DNA from: Neorhizobium populisoli
GTDB lineage: Bacteria > Pseudomonadota > Alphaproteobacteria > Rhizobiales > Rhizobiaceae
Assembly (NCBI RefSeq): GCF_019430945.1
Contig: NZ_JAHYCB010000018.1
Span: 1-64,000 of the forward strand
Reading direction: 5' to 3'
DNA: 64,000 nucleotides
Made by a program: the position numbers and the translations under genes. Below the pieces are notes generated by a model. It did no database searches. It was given only the letters and a program-made list of their open reading frames with translations, and was not told the DNA's origin. Positions 24,346-32,404 of the stretch are shown here, piece after piece. Positions within the stretch are counted from its first letter, which is position 1, and each line of letters begins with the position of its first letter.

Positions 24346-25991
24346 ACTCGGCGATCCTCGCATGGGCAGCATTCAGGAACATGCTGCGGGCTGCCCGGCG
24401 TGATCCGGTATGGGCAATCACGGCTGTTGTGCTTTCGCCGATCCGGGTATGGCGACATATTTTTGCGGCGACGCTCACCGTCCTGATTGTCGGGGTCGTG
24501 CTGTCGATTGTCGGCGGCCTCATCCCGCCCTCCTACGCCATCCTTCGCAACATCGCCGCCGCCATCATCGTCGTCTTCATGGTCTGGCTCGCCTTCAGGC
24601 TTCTGAGCGATCCGCTGATCCAGCACTTTGGTACTGTCGATGCCGAGACACATGGCAGCGCGCGGTTTGCGACCAACAAGGAGATTGGCAAACTTTCGAA
24701 TAGCGCATCCGGGCTGCTGATCGGCCGCGACAGCAAGACCGGAAGCCTGCTGCGTTACGACGGCTCGGCTCATCTGATGACCATGGCGCCGACACGCACC
24801 GGCAAGGGTGTCGGGACGATCATTCCAAACCTGCTGACCGCTGACCGGTCGGTGATCTGCATCGACCCGAAAGGCGAGAATACACGTGTCACCGGACGTG
24901 CGCGCCGCTGCTTCGGTCCGGTGTTTGTCCTCGACCCTTTCGGCATTACCCATGAGCCGATGGCGGCGTTCAACCCACTCGACCAGTTCGATCCGGAAAG
25001 TCTCGATCTCGTCGATGATGCCGGCACACTTGCCGATGCGCTGGTGTTCGACGAACCCGGCATGGCGGGCGAGGCGCACTGGAACGAGGAAGCAAAAGCA
25101 CTGATTACCGGATTGTTGCTTCACGTCGTTACGACCGAGCCGGCAATCCGGCGGACTCTCATGACGCTGCGGGAATACCTGACCCTGCCACCGGATGCGT
25201 TCAAAAAACTCCTGGCCGAGATGCAGCGATCGCCTTCAGCCGGCGACCTTGTCGCGCGCGCCGCCAACCGGCACCTTGGAAAATCCGATCGCGAGGCCGC
25301 GGGTGTGCTTTCGGCCGCCCAGCGGCACACGCATTTTCTCGACAGTCCGCGTATGGCGCGTGTGCTCGGTCGCTCGGATTTCCGGTTTGCGGATCTGAAG
25401 CGCGCCCATCAGACGATCTTTCTTGTGCTGCCGCCGGACCGTCTGTCGACCTACTCTCGCTGGCTCCGCCTTATCGTTACTCAAAGCCTCCTCGAAATGG
25501 CACGAACAGCTGACGCCCCGGACGTGCCGGTTCTCTATCTGCTCGACGAGTTTGCAGCGCTCGGGCATCTCGCCCCGGTCGAGCGCGCGATGGGACTAAT
25601 GGCCGGCTATGGCGTACAACTCTGGCCGATCCTGCAGGACGTGCACCAGCTGCGGGCACTCTATGGCCAGCGCGCCGGCACCTTTCTGTCGAATGCCGGC
25701 TTGCTGCAGGTTTTTGGCGTCAACGATCATGCCAGCGCCAAACTGGTTTCCGATCTGCTCGGGCAAGAAACGGTGGTGTTTCAGGCTATGGGAAGGGCGC
25801 TGGATTCGGAGCAGTCCGGGATCAGCTACAGCGAGCAGCATGTTGCGCGCCCTCTCCTCACCCCTGATGAAGTTCGCAACATGTCGTCGAGGGGAGAATT
25901 GCTGTTCCTCGCAGGCTGGCGGCCGATCCTTGCGCTGAAGCTCTGCTATCACAGAGACAAAGAGTTTTGGGGGAGGTTCGACACGCCATGA
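24342..25991 (+). CDS. traG: TraG/VirD4-family type IV coupling protein
   Basis: 549 residues starting at GTG within the GTGA overlap with traD. Two N-terminal membrane helices (IFAATLTVLIVGVVLSIVGG and IAAAIIVVFMVWLAF) precede the cytoplasmic ATPase, which has Walker A PTRTGKGVG, CIDPKGENT, and Walker B VLYLLDEFAALG. Coupling proteins dock the TraA-DNA complex onto a type IV secretion channel. No virB/trb genes are present in the window, so the element would depend on a secretion system encoded elsewhere. Confidence 0.93.
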   Translation: MNSAILAWAAFRNMLRAARRDPVWAITAVVLSPIRVWRHIFAATLTVLIVGVVLSIVGGLIPPSYAILRNIAAAIIVVFMVWLAFRLLSDPLIQHFGTVDAETHGSARFATNKEIGKLSNSASGLLIGRDSKTGSLLRYDGSAHLMTMAPTRTGKGVGTIIPNLLTADRSVICIDPKGENTRVTGRARRCFGPVFVLDPFGITHEPMAAFNPLDQFDPESLDLVDDAGTLADALVFDEPGMAGEAHWNEEAKALITGLLLHVVTTEPAIRRTLMTLREYLTLPPDAFKKLLAEMQRSPSAGDLVARAANRHLGKSDREAAGVLSAAQRHTHFLDSPRMARVLGRSDFRFADLKRAHQTIFLVLPPDRLSTYSRWLRLIVTQSLLEMARTADAPDVPVLYLLDEFAALGHLAPVERAMGLMAGYGVQLWPILQDVHQLRALYGQRAGTFLSNAGLLQVFGVNDHASAKLVSDLLGQETVVFQAMGRALDSEQSGISYSEQHVARPLLTPDEVRNMSSRGELLFLAGWRPILALKLCYHRDKEFWGRFDTP

Positions 25992-26158
25992 TCAGTCGTG
26001 ATGTAAGGTTTCTAGGGACGAATCCGCAACTAGCAGTCTTGGCTGAAATGCGGGCAGCCTTTGGTGCTTCCAGAGATGGCCTGATCTCTGTAGATAGACC
26101 GGGCGGCGCGACGCGTCGGCATGCGGCGGATGAATGGAGGGACGGTCCGATTACATGA
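25988..26158 (+). CDS. small ORF coupled between traG and the MNT-HEPN gene
   Basis: 56 codons (MISRDVRFLGTNPQLAVLAE..) whose ATG overlaps the traG stop (ATGA 25988-25991) and whose TGA overlaps the next start (ATGA 26155-26158). The double overlap suggests a real, translationally coupled gene. I do not recognise the protein. The C-terminal part is Arg/Gly/Asp-rich and could equally be untranslated linker sequence. Confidence 0.45.
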   Translation: MISRDVRFLGTNPQLAVLAEMRAAFGASRDGLISVDRPGGATRRHAADEWRDGPIT

Positions 26159-27087
26159 TGAAGTCTTCCGTCGATCACATGCCGCAACGCAAGCAGCGCG
26201 AGCTCGAGCGGGCTCTTGAAATTCTTCACGAGGAGTTCGAGGACGCCCTGAAAGAGGGTACTGCCGGCTTCAAGAAGCGCGGCCGCATTCTCAAGATCAT
26301 TCTGTTCGGTTCCTACGCCAAGGGCGGTTGGGTGGACGAACCCTTCACCATGAAGGGCTACCGATCCGACTTCGATCTGCTGGTCATCGTCAACGACCGC
26401 AGGCTCTGCGACTTCGCGACCTACTGGTACAAGGCTGCCGACCGGCTGATCCGTGAAAAATCGATCGAGACGCCGGTGAGTTTTATTGTCCACTCGAGGC
26501 GCGAGGTGAATACCTATCTCAAGGAAGGGCAGTACTTCTTCTCCGATATCCGTAGGGAAGGCATCGTCCTCTACGAACTCGATGATGAGCCGCTGGCGGA
26601 ACCGGAGGCGCTTTCCCCTTACGACAGTCTCAGGCTGGCGAAAGGTCACTTCACACAGAGAAGCAGTGAGGCAACGGCCTTCCTTTCCACGGCGAGATTT
26701 CAGGCCACTAACTCAGAATCACTCGGCGATGCCTGGGGAAATTTAGCTGCATTCAGTCTGCATCAGGCTCTTGAGCAAGCCTACTCTTGCGTTCTGTTAA
26801 CCCTCACCAACTACGGCCCAGCATCGCATAATCTGAAATTTCTTCGCTCGATGGCGGAAGGACAGGATCGCCGTCTGGCAGAAGCATTTCCGCGAGATCA
26901 GCATCGCGAACGGGCATGGTTCAACACGCTGAACGAGGCCTATGTGAAGGCCCGATACTCGAAACATTACGAAATCAGTTCCGAAGCCCTTAACTGGCTT
27001 GCGGAACGCACATCTGTGCTGCTTGAGCTCGTCAAGCAGGTTTGCACGGAACATATCGAAGCACTGAAGAGAGATATCCACGACTAG
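26155..27087 (+). CDS. fused MNT nucleotidyltransferase-HEPN domain protein
   Basis: 310 residues. The N-terminal minimal nucleotidyltransferase has the GSYAKGG motif followed by paired acidic residues in DFDLLV and a later acidic strand. The C-terminal half is a HEPN helical bundle (LAKGHFTQRSSEATAFL, AAFSLHQALEQAYSCVLLTL) with a possible RxxxxH-like segment, RYSKHY. Separate MNT and HEPN proteins form toxin-antitoxin pairs in which MNT AMPylates the HEPN RNase; single-chain fusions also occur. Its position as the last member of the traD-traG operon suggests a maintenance or defence role for the element. A short GC hairpin (27121-27133) follows. Confidence 0.85.
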   Translation: MMKSSVDHMPQRKQRELERALEILHEEFEDALKEGTAGFKKRGRILKIILFGSYAKGGWVDEPFTMKGYRSDFDLLVIVNDRRLCDFATYWYKAADRLIREKSIETPVSFIVHSRREVNTYLKEGQYFFSDIRREGIVLYELDDEPLAEPEALSPYDSLRLAKGHFTQRSSEATAFLSTARFQATNSESLGDAWGNLAAFSLHQALEQAYSCVLLTLTNYGPASHNLKFLRSMAEGQDRRLAEAFPRDQHRERAWFNTLNEAYVKARYSKHYEISSEALNWLAERTSVLLELVKQVCTEHIEALKRDIHD

Positions 27088-28240
27088 TTTCCGCTGCAGC
27101 GACGAAGACGCGCTCGTGCGGGCCCGCCGGGCCAATGAATAAAGAAGAGTATCGGAGAAATCAGCATCGCGCCGCCCTGGCGGGATTTCGGGAGTTCGCG
27201 ACACGCCCCAAGCGGTTCATGGTCAGCCGCAGGAGCCTCAGCGTAACGTCCGCAGGGAGGCTGGACCGACTGGCCCCGTTTTGGGGCGTTCCTTTTATCG
27301 ACAAGCCGTGCTGGAAAGCGGAGATACTGGAATGACCTTTGAAGATTTTTTGACCGCACCTGCAGCAAATCCCGGGTGGGTGACTGCCAGACTGGAAACG
27401 GCGGATCTATCTGGACGTCGGCTTACTCGGCGCGAGTCCCACTCTGCATCAAGGTGTTACCCAGTACGCTGCGAGAGTGTGCCAGGAATCTTCTGAAAAC
27501 TGGATCTTCGACGCGTATCGGTACGACCCAGTTGAAATTGTTGATAGTGAGCCGCCTGACGCTCTCTTTCGGCGTCGATTATCGTCTTTGCCCCAGCTGA
27601 GCTTGGCTCAATCTCCGACTAATGGAGGTACCTATGGGCGAGCAGAAAACGACATCACCAAGACCGAGCGCAAGCGGAAATATTTCGGAGAGACGCACCG
27701 CGTTGCAACGGGAGCATCCTGGCAAATGCTTGAATCGTCGCGGCAAAAAACGGAGCGGCTACGGGCGTTTGCGGTTAGCCAAGGGCCAGCCGAATGACGC
27801 TTGAGCACAAAGCCGAACTCCTTGCGGGTTCTCCACGTAGACAGGTCGGCGCCGAACAGCTGGTCTGTTAAAGTTTTCGTCTTCGCTAAAATCGCTTGGG
27901 TCGCTCAAGCCGGGGATGGATTCGGATTGTCCCGTCGACATAACGAGCGTGAAAAGACCGATATATGGCGCTCTACCGCTTCGTGACGGGCGTAGCGCGA
28001 CTAAAACGCGGTCGACCTAAAGCCGGCTCGCCCAGTTCGCTTCGTGCCCCGATCGAGTATCCACGATAATGAATCAAAGCCAACCGACCGATTTAAAACA
28101 GCCCGAGGACCCCAGAGGGGACGGCGGCGGCGGGCGAAGCACAGCACCCCAATGACAATGAGATAGTCGTCGGCATCCTGATCACCATTGAGAATTCATC
28201 GCGGAAAGGCGGCTCGGCCAGAGGCCGAGCCTGTCGGCGC
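27088..28240. other. about 1.15 kb with no gene that can be supported
   Basis: Short open frames occur on both strands, for example MTFEDFLTAPAANPGWVTAR at 27329 and a Lys/Arg-rich stretch near 27632. None has family resemblance, a consistent ribosome-binding site or good length. The segment starts with a GGCCC-GCC-GGGCC hairpin just after the MNT-HEPN gene. It probably consists of degraded sequence between the transfer operon and the small plasmid genes. Confidence 0.4.
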
Positions 28241-28413
28241 TCACTCGCGCCGTTCCCATTCGGTCTCAATATTACATTCGACATTGACGAAGAAGGGGAT
28301 CTTGATGGCGATCTTCAAACCGAGCATGCCCTTGCGGGAGAGGTGACTGACGACCTTGCCAAGGGTGCGAAGGCGGCGGCCGGTGGCGCTGAGGATTTTG
28401 CGAGCTGTTGCAT
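28241..28413 (-). pseudogene. small basic protein gene, probably frameshifted near its start
   Basis: A good CAGGAGAT site precedes an ATG at 28413, but that frame ends after 32 codons. The next frame gives a coherent small protein (RKILSATGRRLRTLGKVVSH, LSRKGMLGLKIAIKIPFFVN, VECNIETEWERRE) up to a stop at 28241. The two are related by a one-base shift within the first few codons. The mixture of basic and hydrophobic residues suggests a small membrane-binding or nucleic-acid-binding protein. It carries the shared leader element at 28471-28505 upstream. Confidence 0.35.
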
Positions 28414-28470
28414 GATGGATCTCCTGTTGATTGCGTTTTATTGCGGGATGAAAAGCGAACCCAAAAGGAG

Positions 28471-28505
28471 GGCCGCACCCACAGGGCCGAAGCGGGGCGG
28501 AGGAC
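28471..28505 (-). repeat. leader element copy A (upstream of a small plasmid gene)
   Basis: On the sense (minus) strand this reads GGTCCTCCGCCC, a short spacer, then a hairpin GGCC-CTGTGGGTGC-GGCC. The same order and similar bases recur upstream of the DUF736 and ArdC genes. Copies lie roughly 60-115 bases before the start codons. Confidence 0.55.
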
Positions 28506-28676
28506 CTGAGGGCGCCTGAATTTGGTGCTCAAGGAGCCGCGGCCAAGGAAAATTCTGGCGTCATCAGGTTGCGGCCAGACGTTCGAGACGCACCATCCCC
28601 GATCTCGATAAAATGAGATCAACAGGAGAGCTTCGGCAGTGCGTGAGGGGTACGCGACGTGATTTGACACCACTCG

Positions 28677-28847
28677 TCAGAACGGTGGCTCCGCGTCGAC
28701 ACGGGCGTTTAGCTCGGCAATCGTCAGCGTCAATTCCGCCTGTGCGAGATCGAGCTCTTTTTCGATCTGGCGGCGCTCGCCAGAATCGACAGCATTGCGC
28801 AATTCGGCACGAAGTTCTTCGATCTGGCGTTCGAGTTCAAAGGTCAT
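28677..28847 (-). CDS. small coiled-coil plasmid protein
   Basis: 56 residues (MTFELERQIEELRAELRNAV, ERRQIEKELDLAQAELTLTI, ELNARVDAEPPF), almost entirely heptad-like helix. An AGGAG site eight bases before the ATG at 28847 decides the start; codons further upstream in frame are low-quality. Small proteins of this type accompany DUF736 and ArdC genes on rhizobial plasmids; no function is known. Intrinsic terminators lie between it and the DUF736 gene upstream. Confidence 0.65.
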   Translation of the reverse strand: MTFELERQIEELRAELRNAVDSGERRQIEKELDLAQAELTLTIAELNARVDAEPPF

Positions 28848-29073
28848 CGTCTGATCTCCTATGTGAAAGACGATCAGCGGCGCCGGATAGGGAATGACGT
28901 TGTCAGGGATCGCGAGAGCGACCGGCAGCGCCGGGGAGTGGGGGAGCCGATTTCGTGTTGGCGGCTTCGCAGCCAATTCGAAATTGGGGGCACCGCTCAT
29001 CCTTGACGGCGGCAATCCCGTCGGCATCATCATCAGGTACTGAGCAGGTTTCCCTCCTCTCCGTATGGCACCG

Positions 29074-29105
29074 AAAAAAGCCGGACCTGGCTCGATGCCT
29101 GGTCC
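29074..29105 (-). terminator. intrinsic terminator, second after the DUF736 gene
   Basis: On the minus strand GGACC-A-GGC-ATCGA-GCC-A-GGTCC forms a stem with one A/A mismatch and is followed by GGC and a run of six T. This is a good rho-independent terminator for transcripts coming from DUF736. Confidence 0.75.
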
Positions 29106-29128
29106 CGCTTTGATAACGGTAGAGGAAA

Positions 29129-29151
29129 AGGCTCCGCCGGCGGCGGAGCCT
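29129..29151 (-). terminator. intrinsic terminator directly after the DUF736 gene
   Basis: A ten-base perfect stem AGGCTCCGCC / GGCGGAGCCT with a three-base loop is followed on the minus strand by TTTTCC. It lies 11 bases after the DUF736 stop codon. Confidence 0.75.
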
Positions 29152-29162
29152 CATGATATCAA

Positions 29163-29471
29163 TCAATCCCGGTTCGGGCGGGACCAAATGAGCTGGAGGC
29201 CATCCTCGCCTTCGACCTCGGCGAGCGTTGCGTAGATCGGGGCAGGGAAGCTCGGATCGTCGAGTTTGACCGAGAGGTAGTCGCGGCCTTGCTCGGAGGT
29301 CTTCTGCCAGGCGGCGCCCAGTTCCACGCTACCCGCGTAGACGCGGAACTGCGGGCCCTTGTCGGAAGGGTTCTCGACCCGGGCGATGCGGGCTTTGACG
29401 TTGAGGGCGAGAGTGCGGATGGAGCCGGTGAAGCCGCTTTCGGTAGAAGTGAAGGTGCCGATGGTTGCCAT
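29163..29471 (-). CDS. DUF736-family plasmid protein
   Basis: 102 residues beginning [20 protein letters not shown] and ending [11 protein letters not shown], the full DUF736 length. The family is a small single-domain protein found almost exclusively on alpha- and gammaproteobacterial plasmids and conjugative elements, often next to ArdC or DUF2958 genes. The start at 29471 follows an AAAGGAA site. It has a leader element about 80-115 bases upstream and a terminator immediately downstream. Its biochemical role is unknown. Confidence 0.9.
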   Translation of the reverse strand: MATIGTFTSTESGFTGSIRTLALNVKARIARVENPSDKGPQFRVYAGSVELGAAWQKTSEQGRDYLSVKLDDPSFPAPIYATLAEVEGEDGLQLIWSRPNRD

Positions 29472-29546
29472 TGTCGTATTCCTTTTCTTAAGTTCGGGCC
29501 GCGCCCATCGCGGTCTCGATGGCTGTCGCAAAGATCGGTGACGATC

Positions 29547-29588
29547 GGACCGCACCCGATAGGGCCGTAATGAAATGGAGGGCGGCAA
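29547..29588 (-). repeat. leader element copy B (upstream of DUF736)
   Basis: The sense strand reads CTTGCCGCCCTCCATTTC, then TTACGGCCCTATCGGGTGC and GGTCC. The GGCC...GGTCC arms can pair with one mismatch. A GACCGCGATGGGCGCGG segment just before the ribosome-binding site is also shared with the ArdC leader. Confidence 0.6.
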
Positions 29589-29589
29589 G

Positions 29590-30116
29590 TCGCAGATTTG
29601 TTAGTGGGAGAGGAGGAGAGCGTAGCCTTCCGGGGTAAGAAATCTGCGAGTTGTCGTTGCGGGAAGACGATCGAGGCGCAGCCGTTCTCCGGTCAGACAT
29701 GCCTCATCGAGCTTGCAGATGGGTTGCCGGAAACTCTGACGCAAGGGGATTTGGCAGCGGCATTCCGGTGCATTCGCCTTGGGCACGAAGGGCATCGTGC
29801 GCCACGCCTACTTCGACCGCCGTTGTTGCCTGCCTCAATCGAGCACAAGCGTTCCTGCCAACATTGCGCGTTTGCTGATGCGCCCTGTGCGATATCGTTG
29901 CGCTCGCGAATCGCAGCCTGGAGGATCAATGCGTCAGCAGACCAAGCCGTTCATCGTCGAACGCAACCGTCCCGCAGACCCCAAGCGCACACTGCAACGC
30001 CGTCGATCTGAAGGCTGAGTGCTGACATTGCACAAGGTCTCAAAGCCCAACTGGATAAGGACCAACATGATATGGACCACGCGGCCGCCACCGATGGTGA
30101 CGACCGCGCTTGAAAT
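29590..30116. other. gap between DUF736 leader and ArdC; only weak coding hints
   Basis: A minus-strand frame ending LDRLPATTTRRFLTPEGYALLLSH (29601 onward) and a plus-strand frame MRQQTKPFIVERNRPADPKR (29929-30018) look protein-like. Both are short, and I cannot assign either. They may be remnants of small plasmid genes. Nothing else is recognised. Confidence 0.35.
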
Positions 30117-31040
30117 TCAGGCCGCAGCCTTCATATCCGTTTCCGGCTGCAGCGAATGCAGAAAGCTCACGGCGCGCTGTGCATGGGCGGCTGCCTGAAA
30201 GATCGCGCGCTTGTCGTTGGCCAGAACCGAAAGCCAGGACTGCAGATAGGAAGCGTGATCGGGGCGCGGCTCGAGTTCCGGCGCGATCCCGAGATCAGCG
30301 CAGAGGAAGCAACTGCCAAGTTCGGCAATGAGTTCTTCCCGCGCCCGCTCCGTTCGGTCCCTGGCATAACGCGACAGGTCACGTCCGACACGATGCTCCG
30401 CCGCTGTCCAGTGGGTCGCCTCATGGCTTAGGACGGCCGCGTACCCGGCAGCATCGCGAAACGTCTCAAAGGGAGGCATCTGGATATAATCCATTCCCGG
30501 GGAGTAGTAGGCTTGATTGCCGCCGTGCCGGATGACCGCGCCGGTATTGCGGAAGAAGCGATCGGCGCTCTCGATCCGGTCGATCGGATCAGGCACCTTG
30601 GCCGCTGGCGCGTAATAGCCGTCAGGCAAACCCTCGATCTGCTCGACGTTGAACACTGAATAGGCCTTGAGGAACGGGATCTCCCGATCCACCTCATTAC
30701 CGTTCCAGTCCGCTTCAGATCTGGTGAAGCGGCTGGCGAAAACAACGGTTGAGCCGGTCTCGCCTTTGCGCACCGCCCCTCCCAGTTCGAGGGCCTGCTT
30801 GAAGGTCATCCACATCGACGAGGCGAAGCCACGCGACATCTGCTCCGACCACAGGAGCAGAACGTTCATGCCCGAATAAGGAAGGCCGTTGTGGCGCAGC
30901 GGCCGCGAGATACGACCATCGGTGTTGGCGGCACTCCACGGCCTCATCCAGGGGCGGACGCCTTTTTCCAGATCCTCGACGATCCGATCGGTGATCCGCG
31001 TGTAGATGTCCGCCCGACCCTTTTCTGATTTGTTTGTCAT
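30117..31040 (-). CDS. ardC: ArdC-family antirestriction protein
   Basis: 307 residues. The N-terminal ssDNA-binding-like domain (IYTRITDRIVEDLEKGVRPW, PYSGMNVLLLW) is followed by a zincin-like metallopeptidase domain with the metal motif HEATHW near residue 210 and a downstream acidic ligand (EELIAELGSCFLC). ArdC proteins from plasmids protect incoming DNA against host restriction during establishment. A GGAGAG site seven bases before the ATG and a shared leader element support the start and regulation. The gene is intact. Confidence 0.9.
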   Translation of the reverse strand: MTNKSEKGRADIYTRITDRIVEDLEKGVRPWMRPWSAANTDGRISRPLRHNGLPYSGMNVLLLWSEQMSRGFASSMWMTFKQALELGGAVRKGETGSTVVFASRFTRSEADWNGNEVDREIPFLKAYSVFNVEQIEGLPDGYYAPAAKVPDPIDRIESADRFFRNTGAVIRHGGNQAYYSPGMDYIQMPPFETFRDAAGYAAVLSHEATHWTAAEHRVGRDLSRYARDRTERAREELIAELGSCFLCADLGIAPELEPRPDHASYLQSWLSVLANDKRAIFQAAAHAQRAVSFLHSLQPETDMKAAA

Positions 31041-31110
31041 GACTTCTCTCCTTTCATGAACCGCGCCTATCGCGGTCCGTCACGGAGGTCCGAAGTCAGG
31101 GGCCGATGGT

Positions 31111-31150
31111 GGCCTTGCACCGAAGGCCGTAACAGCGTGGAGGACGGCAA
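31111..31150 (-). repeat. leader element copy C (upstream of ardC)
   Basis: The sense strand reads TTTGCCGTCCTCCACGC, then TTACGGCCTTCGGTGCAAGGCC. GGCCTT (31111-31116) and AAGGCC (31123-31128) form a perfect six-base hairpin. Order and spacing match copies A and B, and GACCGCGATAGGCGCGG follows before the ribosome-binding site as in copy B. Confidence 0.6.
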
Positions 31151-31239
31151 AGCCGTTGCATGGGCGCCCGGCTCCTGCAGGACCGCCGAGCGGGACGAGC
31201 CGCGATAGGCGCGTTTCCAGTTTCCTTTCAACATGAGAA

Positions 31240-31266
31240 AAGGCCGGCGCTGTGGGCACCGGCCTT
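31240..31266 (-). terminator. intrinsic terminator after the 195-residue plasmid protein
   Basis: An eight-base perfect stem AAGGCCGG / CCGGCCTT with an 11-base loop runs into TTTTC on the minus strand, 42 bases after the stop of the gene at 31308. Confidence 0.7.
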
Positions 31267-31307
31267 GGAGCAGTAAAGGAAGGCGGGGGGCGACCCCGCC
31301 AAGTGCG

Positions 31308-31895
31308 TCATCCGAAAGCGGCCATCTGAACCTCGGCCGCCTTGCGGTCGAGGGATGCACCCGGGTTTTCGACCGGGCGGTCGAAGGGCTTCCAGGTCTC
31401 GCCGACGACCTGCTCGTAGGCGGTCACCGCGCCCTCGGCTGCCATGCGCAGCGCATGGGACTGGATACCCATGTCGGCCGCGAATTCCCGCTTGCGCTGG
31501 GCGGCGCTATCATAACCTCCCGGACCATCGAGATCTTCATCTCTGGCATCGTTCGATGCCTTGGCAGTCGCGTCGCGCGCTTCGGTGACCGCACGGGAGT
31601 AGAACTGCCCGGCGCCGTGCGCCGATCCGACGAAGGCCCCGACGATGCGCTGCAGGTGGATTTGCATGGCTCTTTCGCCCAAACCTTCGGAGAGATTGTC
31701 GGCGGTCTCGACGATAAGCCGCTCATGCAGGCTGCGGATGCCCTCGCTGTCGACGACCGTGGTGCCAAAGCTTTCGGCAATCTTGAGCGCCTGGGAGGCA
31801 TCGGGGCATGAAAGGCGGACCATTTCGAGGGTTGCTCCTTTACGGAGTTGCGAGACCCGTGCGTTGGAGCGGTTGGGAGTTGGTGGCTTGGCCAT
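31308..31895 (-). CDS. conserved plasmid protein of unknown function, 195 residues
   Basis: 195 residues, predicted mostly helical, with segments ARVSQLRKGATLEMVRLSCP, SLHERLIVETADNLSEGLGE and RAMQIHLQRIVGAFVGSAHG. No membrane segment and no catalytic motif are visible. The N-terminus MAKPPTPNRSNARVS is polar. An AAGGAAGGAAC site precedes the ATG. It resembles hypothetical proteins encoded between ardC and parB-like genes on rhizobial elements. A terminator separates it from ardC, so it is a separate unit. Confidence 0.7.
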   Translation of the reverse strand: MAKPPTPNRSNARVSQLRKGATLEMVRLSCPDASQALKIAESFGTTVVDSEGIRSLHERLIVETADNLSEGLGERAMQIHLQRIVGAFVGSAHGAGQFYSRAVTEARDATAKASNDARDEDLDGPGGYDSAAQRKREFAADMGIQSHALRMAAEGAVTAYEQVVGETWKPFDRPVENPGASLDRKAAEVQMAAFG

Positions 31896-32033
31896 ATCAG
31901 TTCCTTCCTTGGCTGCCGAAGCGGTTCCGGCCCGTGCCGGTCTGCCCTTCGATGCGGTTGACTAAGAACCGGCAATGGACGGGTGGCTTCACAGGTCCGA
32001 TCCGGCTGAACCAGCAGGGCAGGTTTGCGGGCC

Positions 32034-32116
32034 AGCAGGTTTCGACCTGCTTGGGACCGCGAGCTTGCCCTCGCGCAGAGAGGCTGGATCGGCCGCTCCG
32101 CGGCGCGACAGCGGCC
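32034..32116. other. cluster of three strong hairpins in a non-coding gap
   Basis: Three perfect hairpins follow each other. AGCAGGT-TTCG-ACCTGCT (32034-32051) carries a stable TTCG loop, CGCGAG-CTTGCC-CTCGCG is at 32058-32075, and GGCCGCT pairs with AGCGGCC (32091-32097 with 32110-32116). They lie upstream of the 195-residue gene and downstream of the ParB-like relic on the minus strand. They could be a structured leader, a small RNA or terminators; no T run marks a clear terminator. Confidence 0.45.
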
Positions 32117-32207
32117 TTGAAACGCCCGGCTGCCGGTTCAGACCGCAGCGAACAAGAAGGGCAGTCCAGCACGGCCCGATATCTGGCTCCAACGGGAAGG
32201 AACAGAC

Positions 32208-32336
32208 ATGGCCAAGCCCACCATGCCGACGACATCAAGCCGGGCATGTTCAGCACCAGCGGCTTCGTTTCCGGGTCTGCCTATGTCGCCGGATGATGCA
32301 GAGGTCGCTCATCGCAATGCTGCAGTTCACCGATGA
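32208..32336 (+). CDS. possible small protein with strong ribosome-binding site
   Basis: 42 codons (MAKPTMPTTSSRACSAPAAS..) preceded by GGAAGGAAC at good spacing. Rich in Ala/Ser/Pro, with no recognisable family. It is on the strand opposite its neighbours. The start is well supported but the protein is unproven. Confidence 0.3.
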   Translation: MAKPTMPTTSSRACSAPAASFPGLPMSPDDAEVAHRNAAVHR

Positions 32337-32404
32337 CGCTCTCTTGCATCGCCAGCCTGCGGTGGATCATGTCGAGTTCGACCCAACGCTTGAAGGTGAG
32401 GCGG

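Noticed and set aside
25858-26649. Minus-strand frame of 263 codons across the traG/MNT junction
   Set aside because: It overlaps three coupled plus-strand frames, two of them with clear domain motifs.
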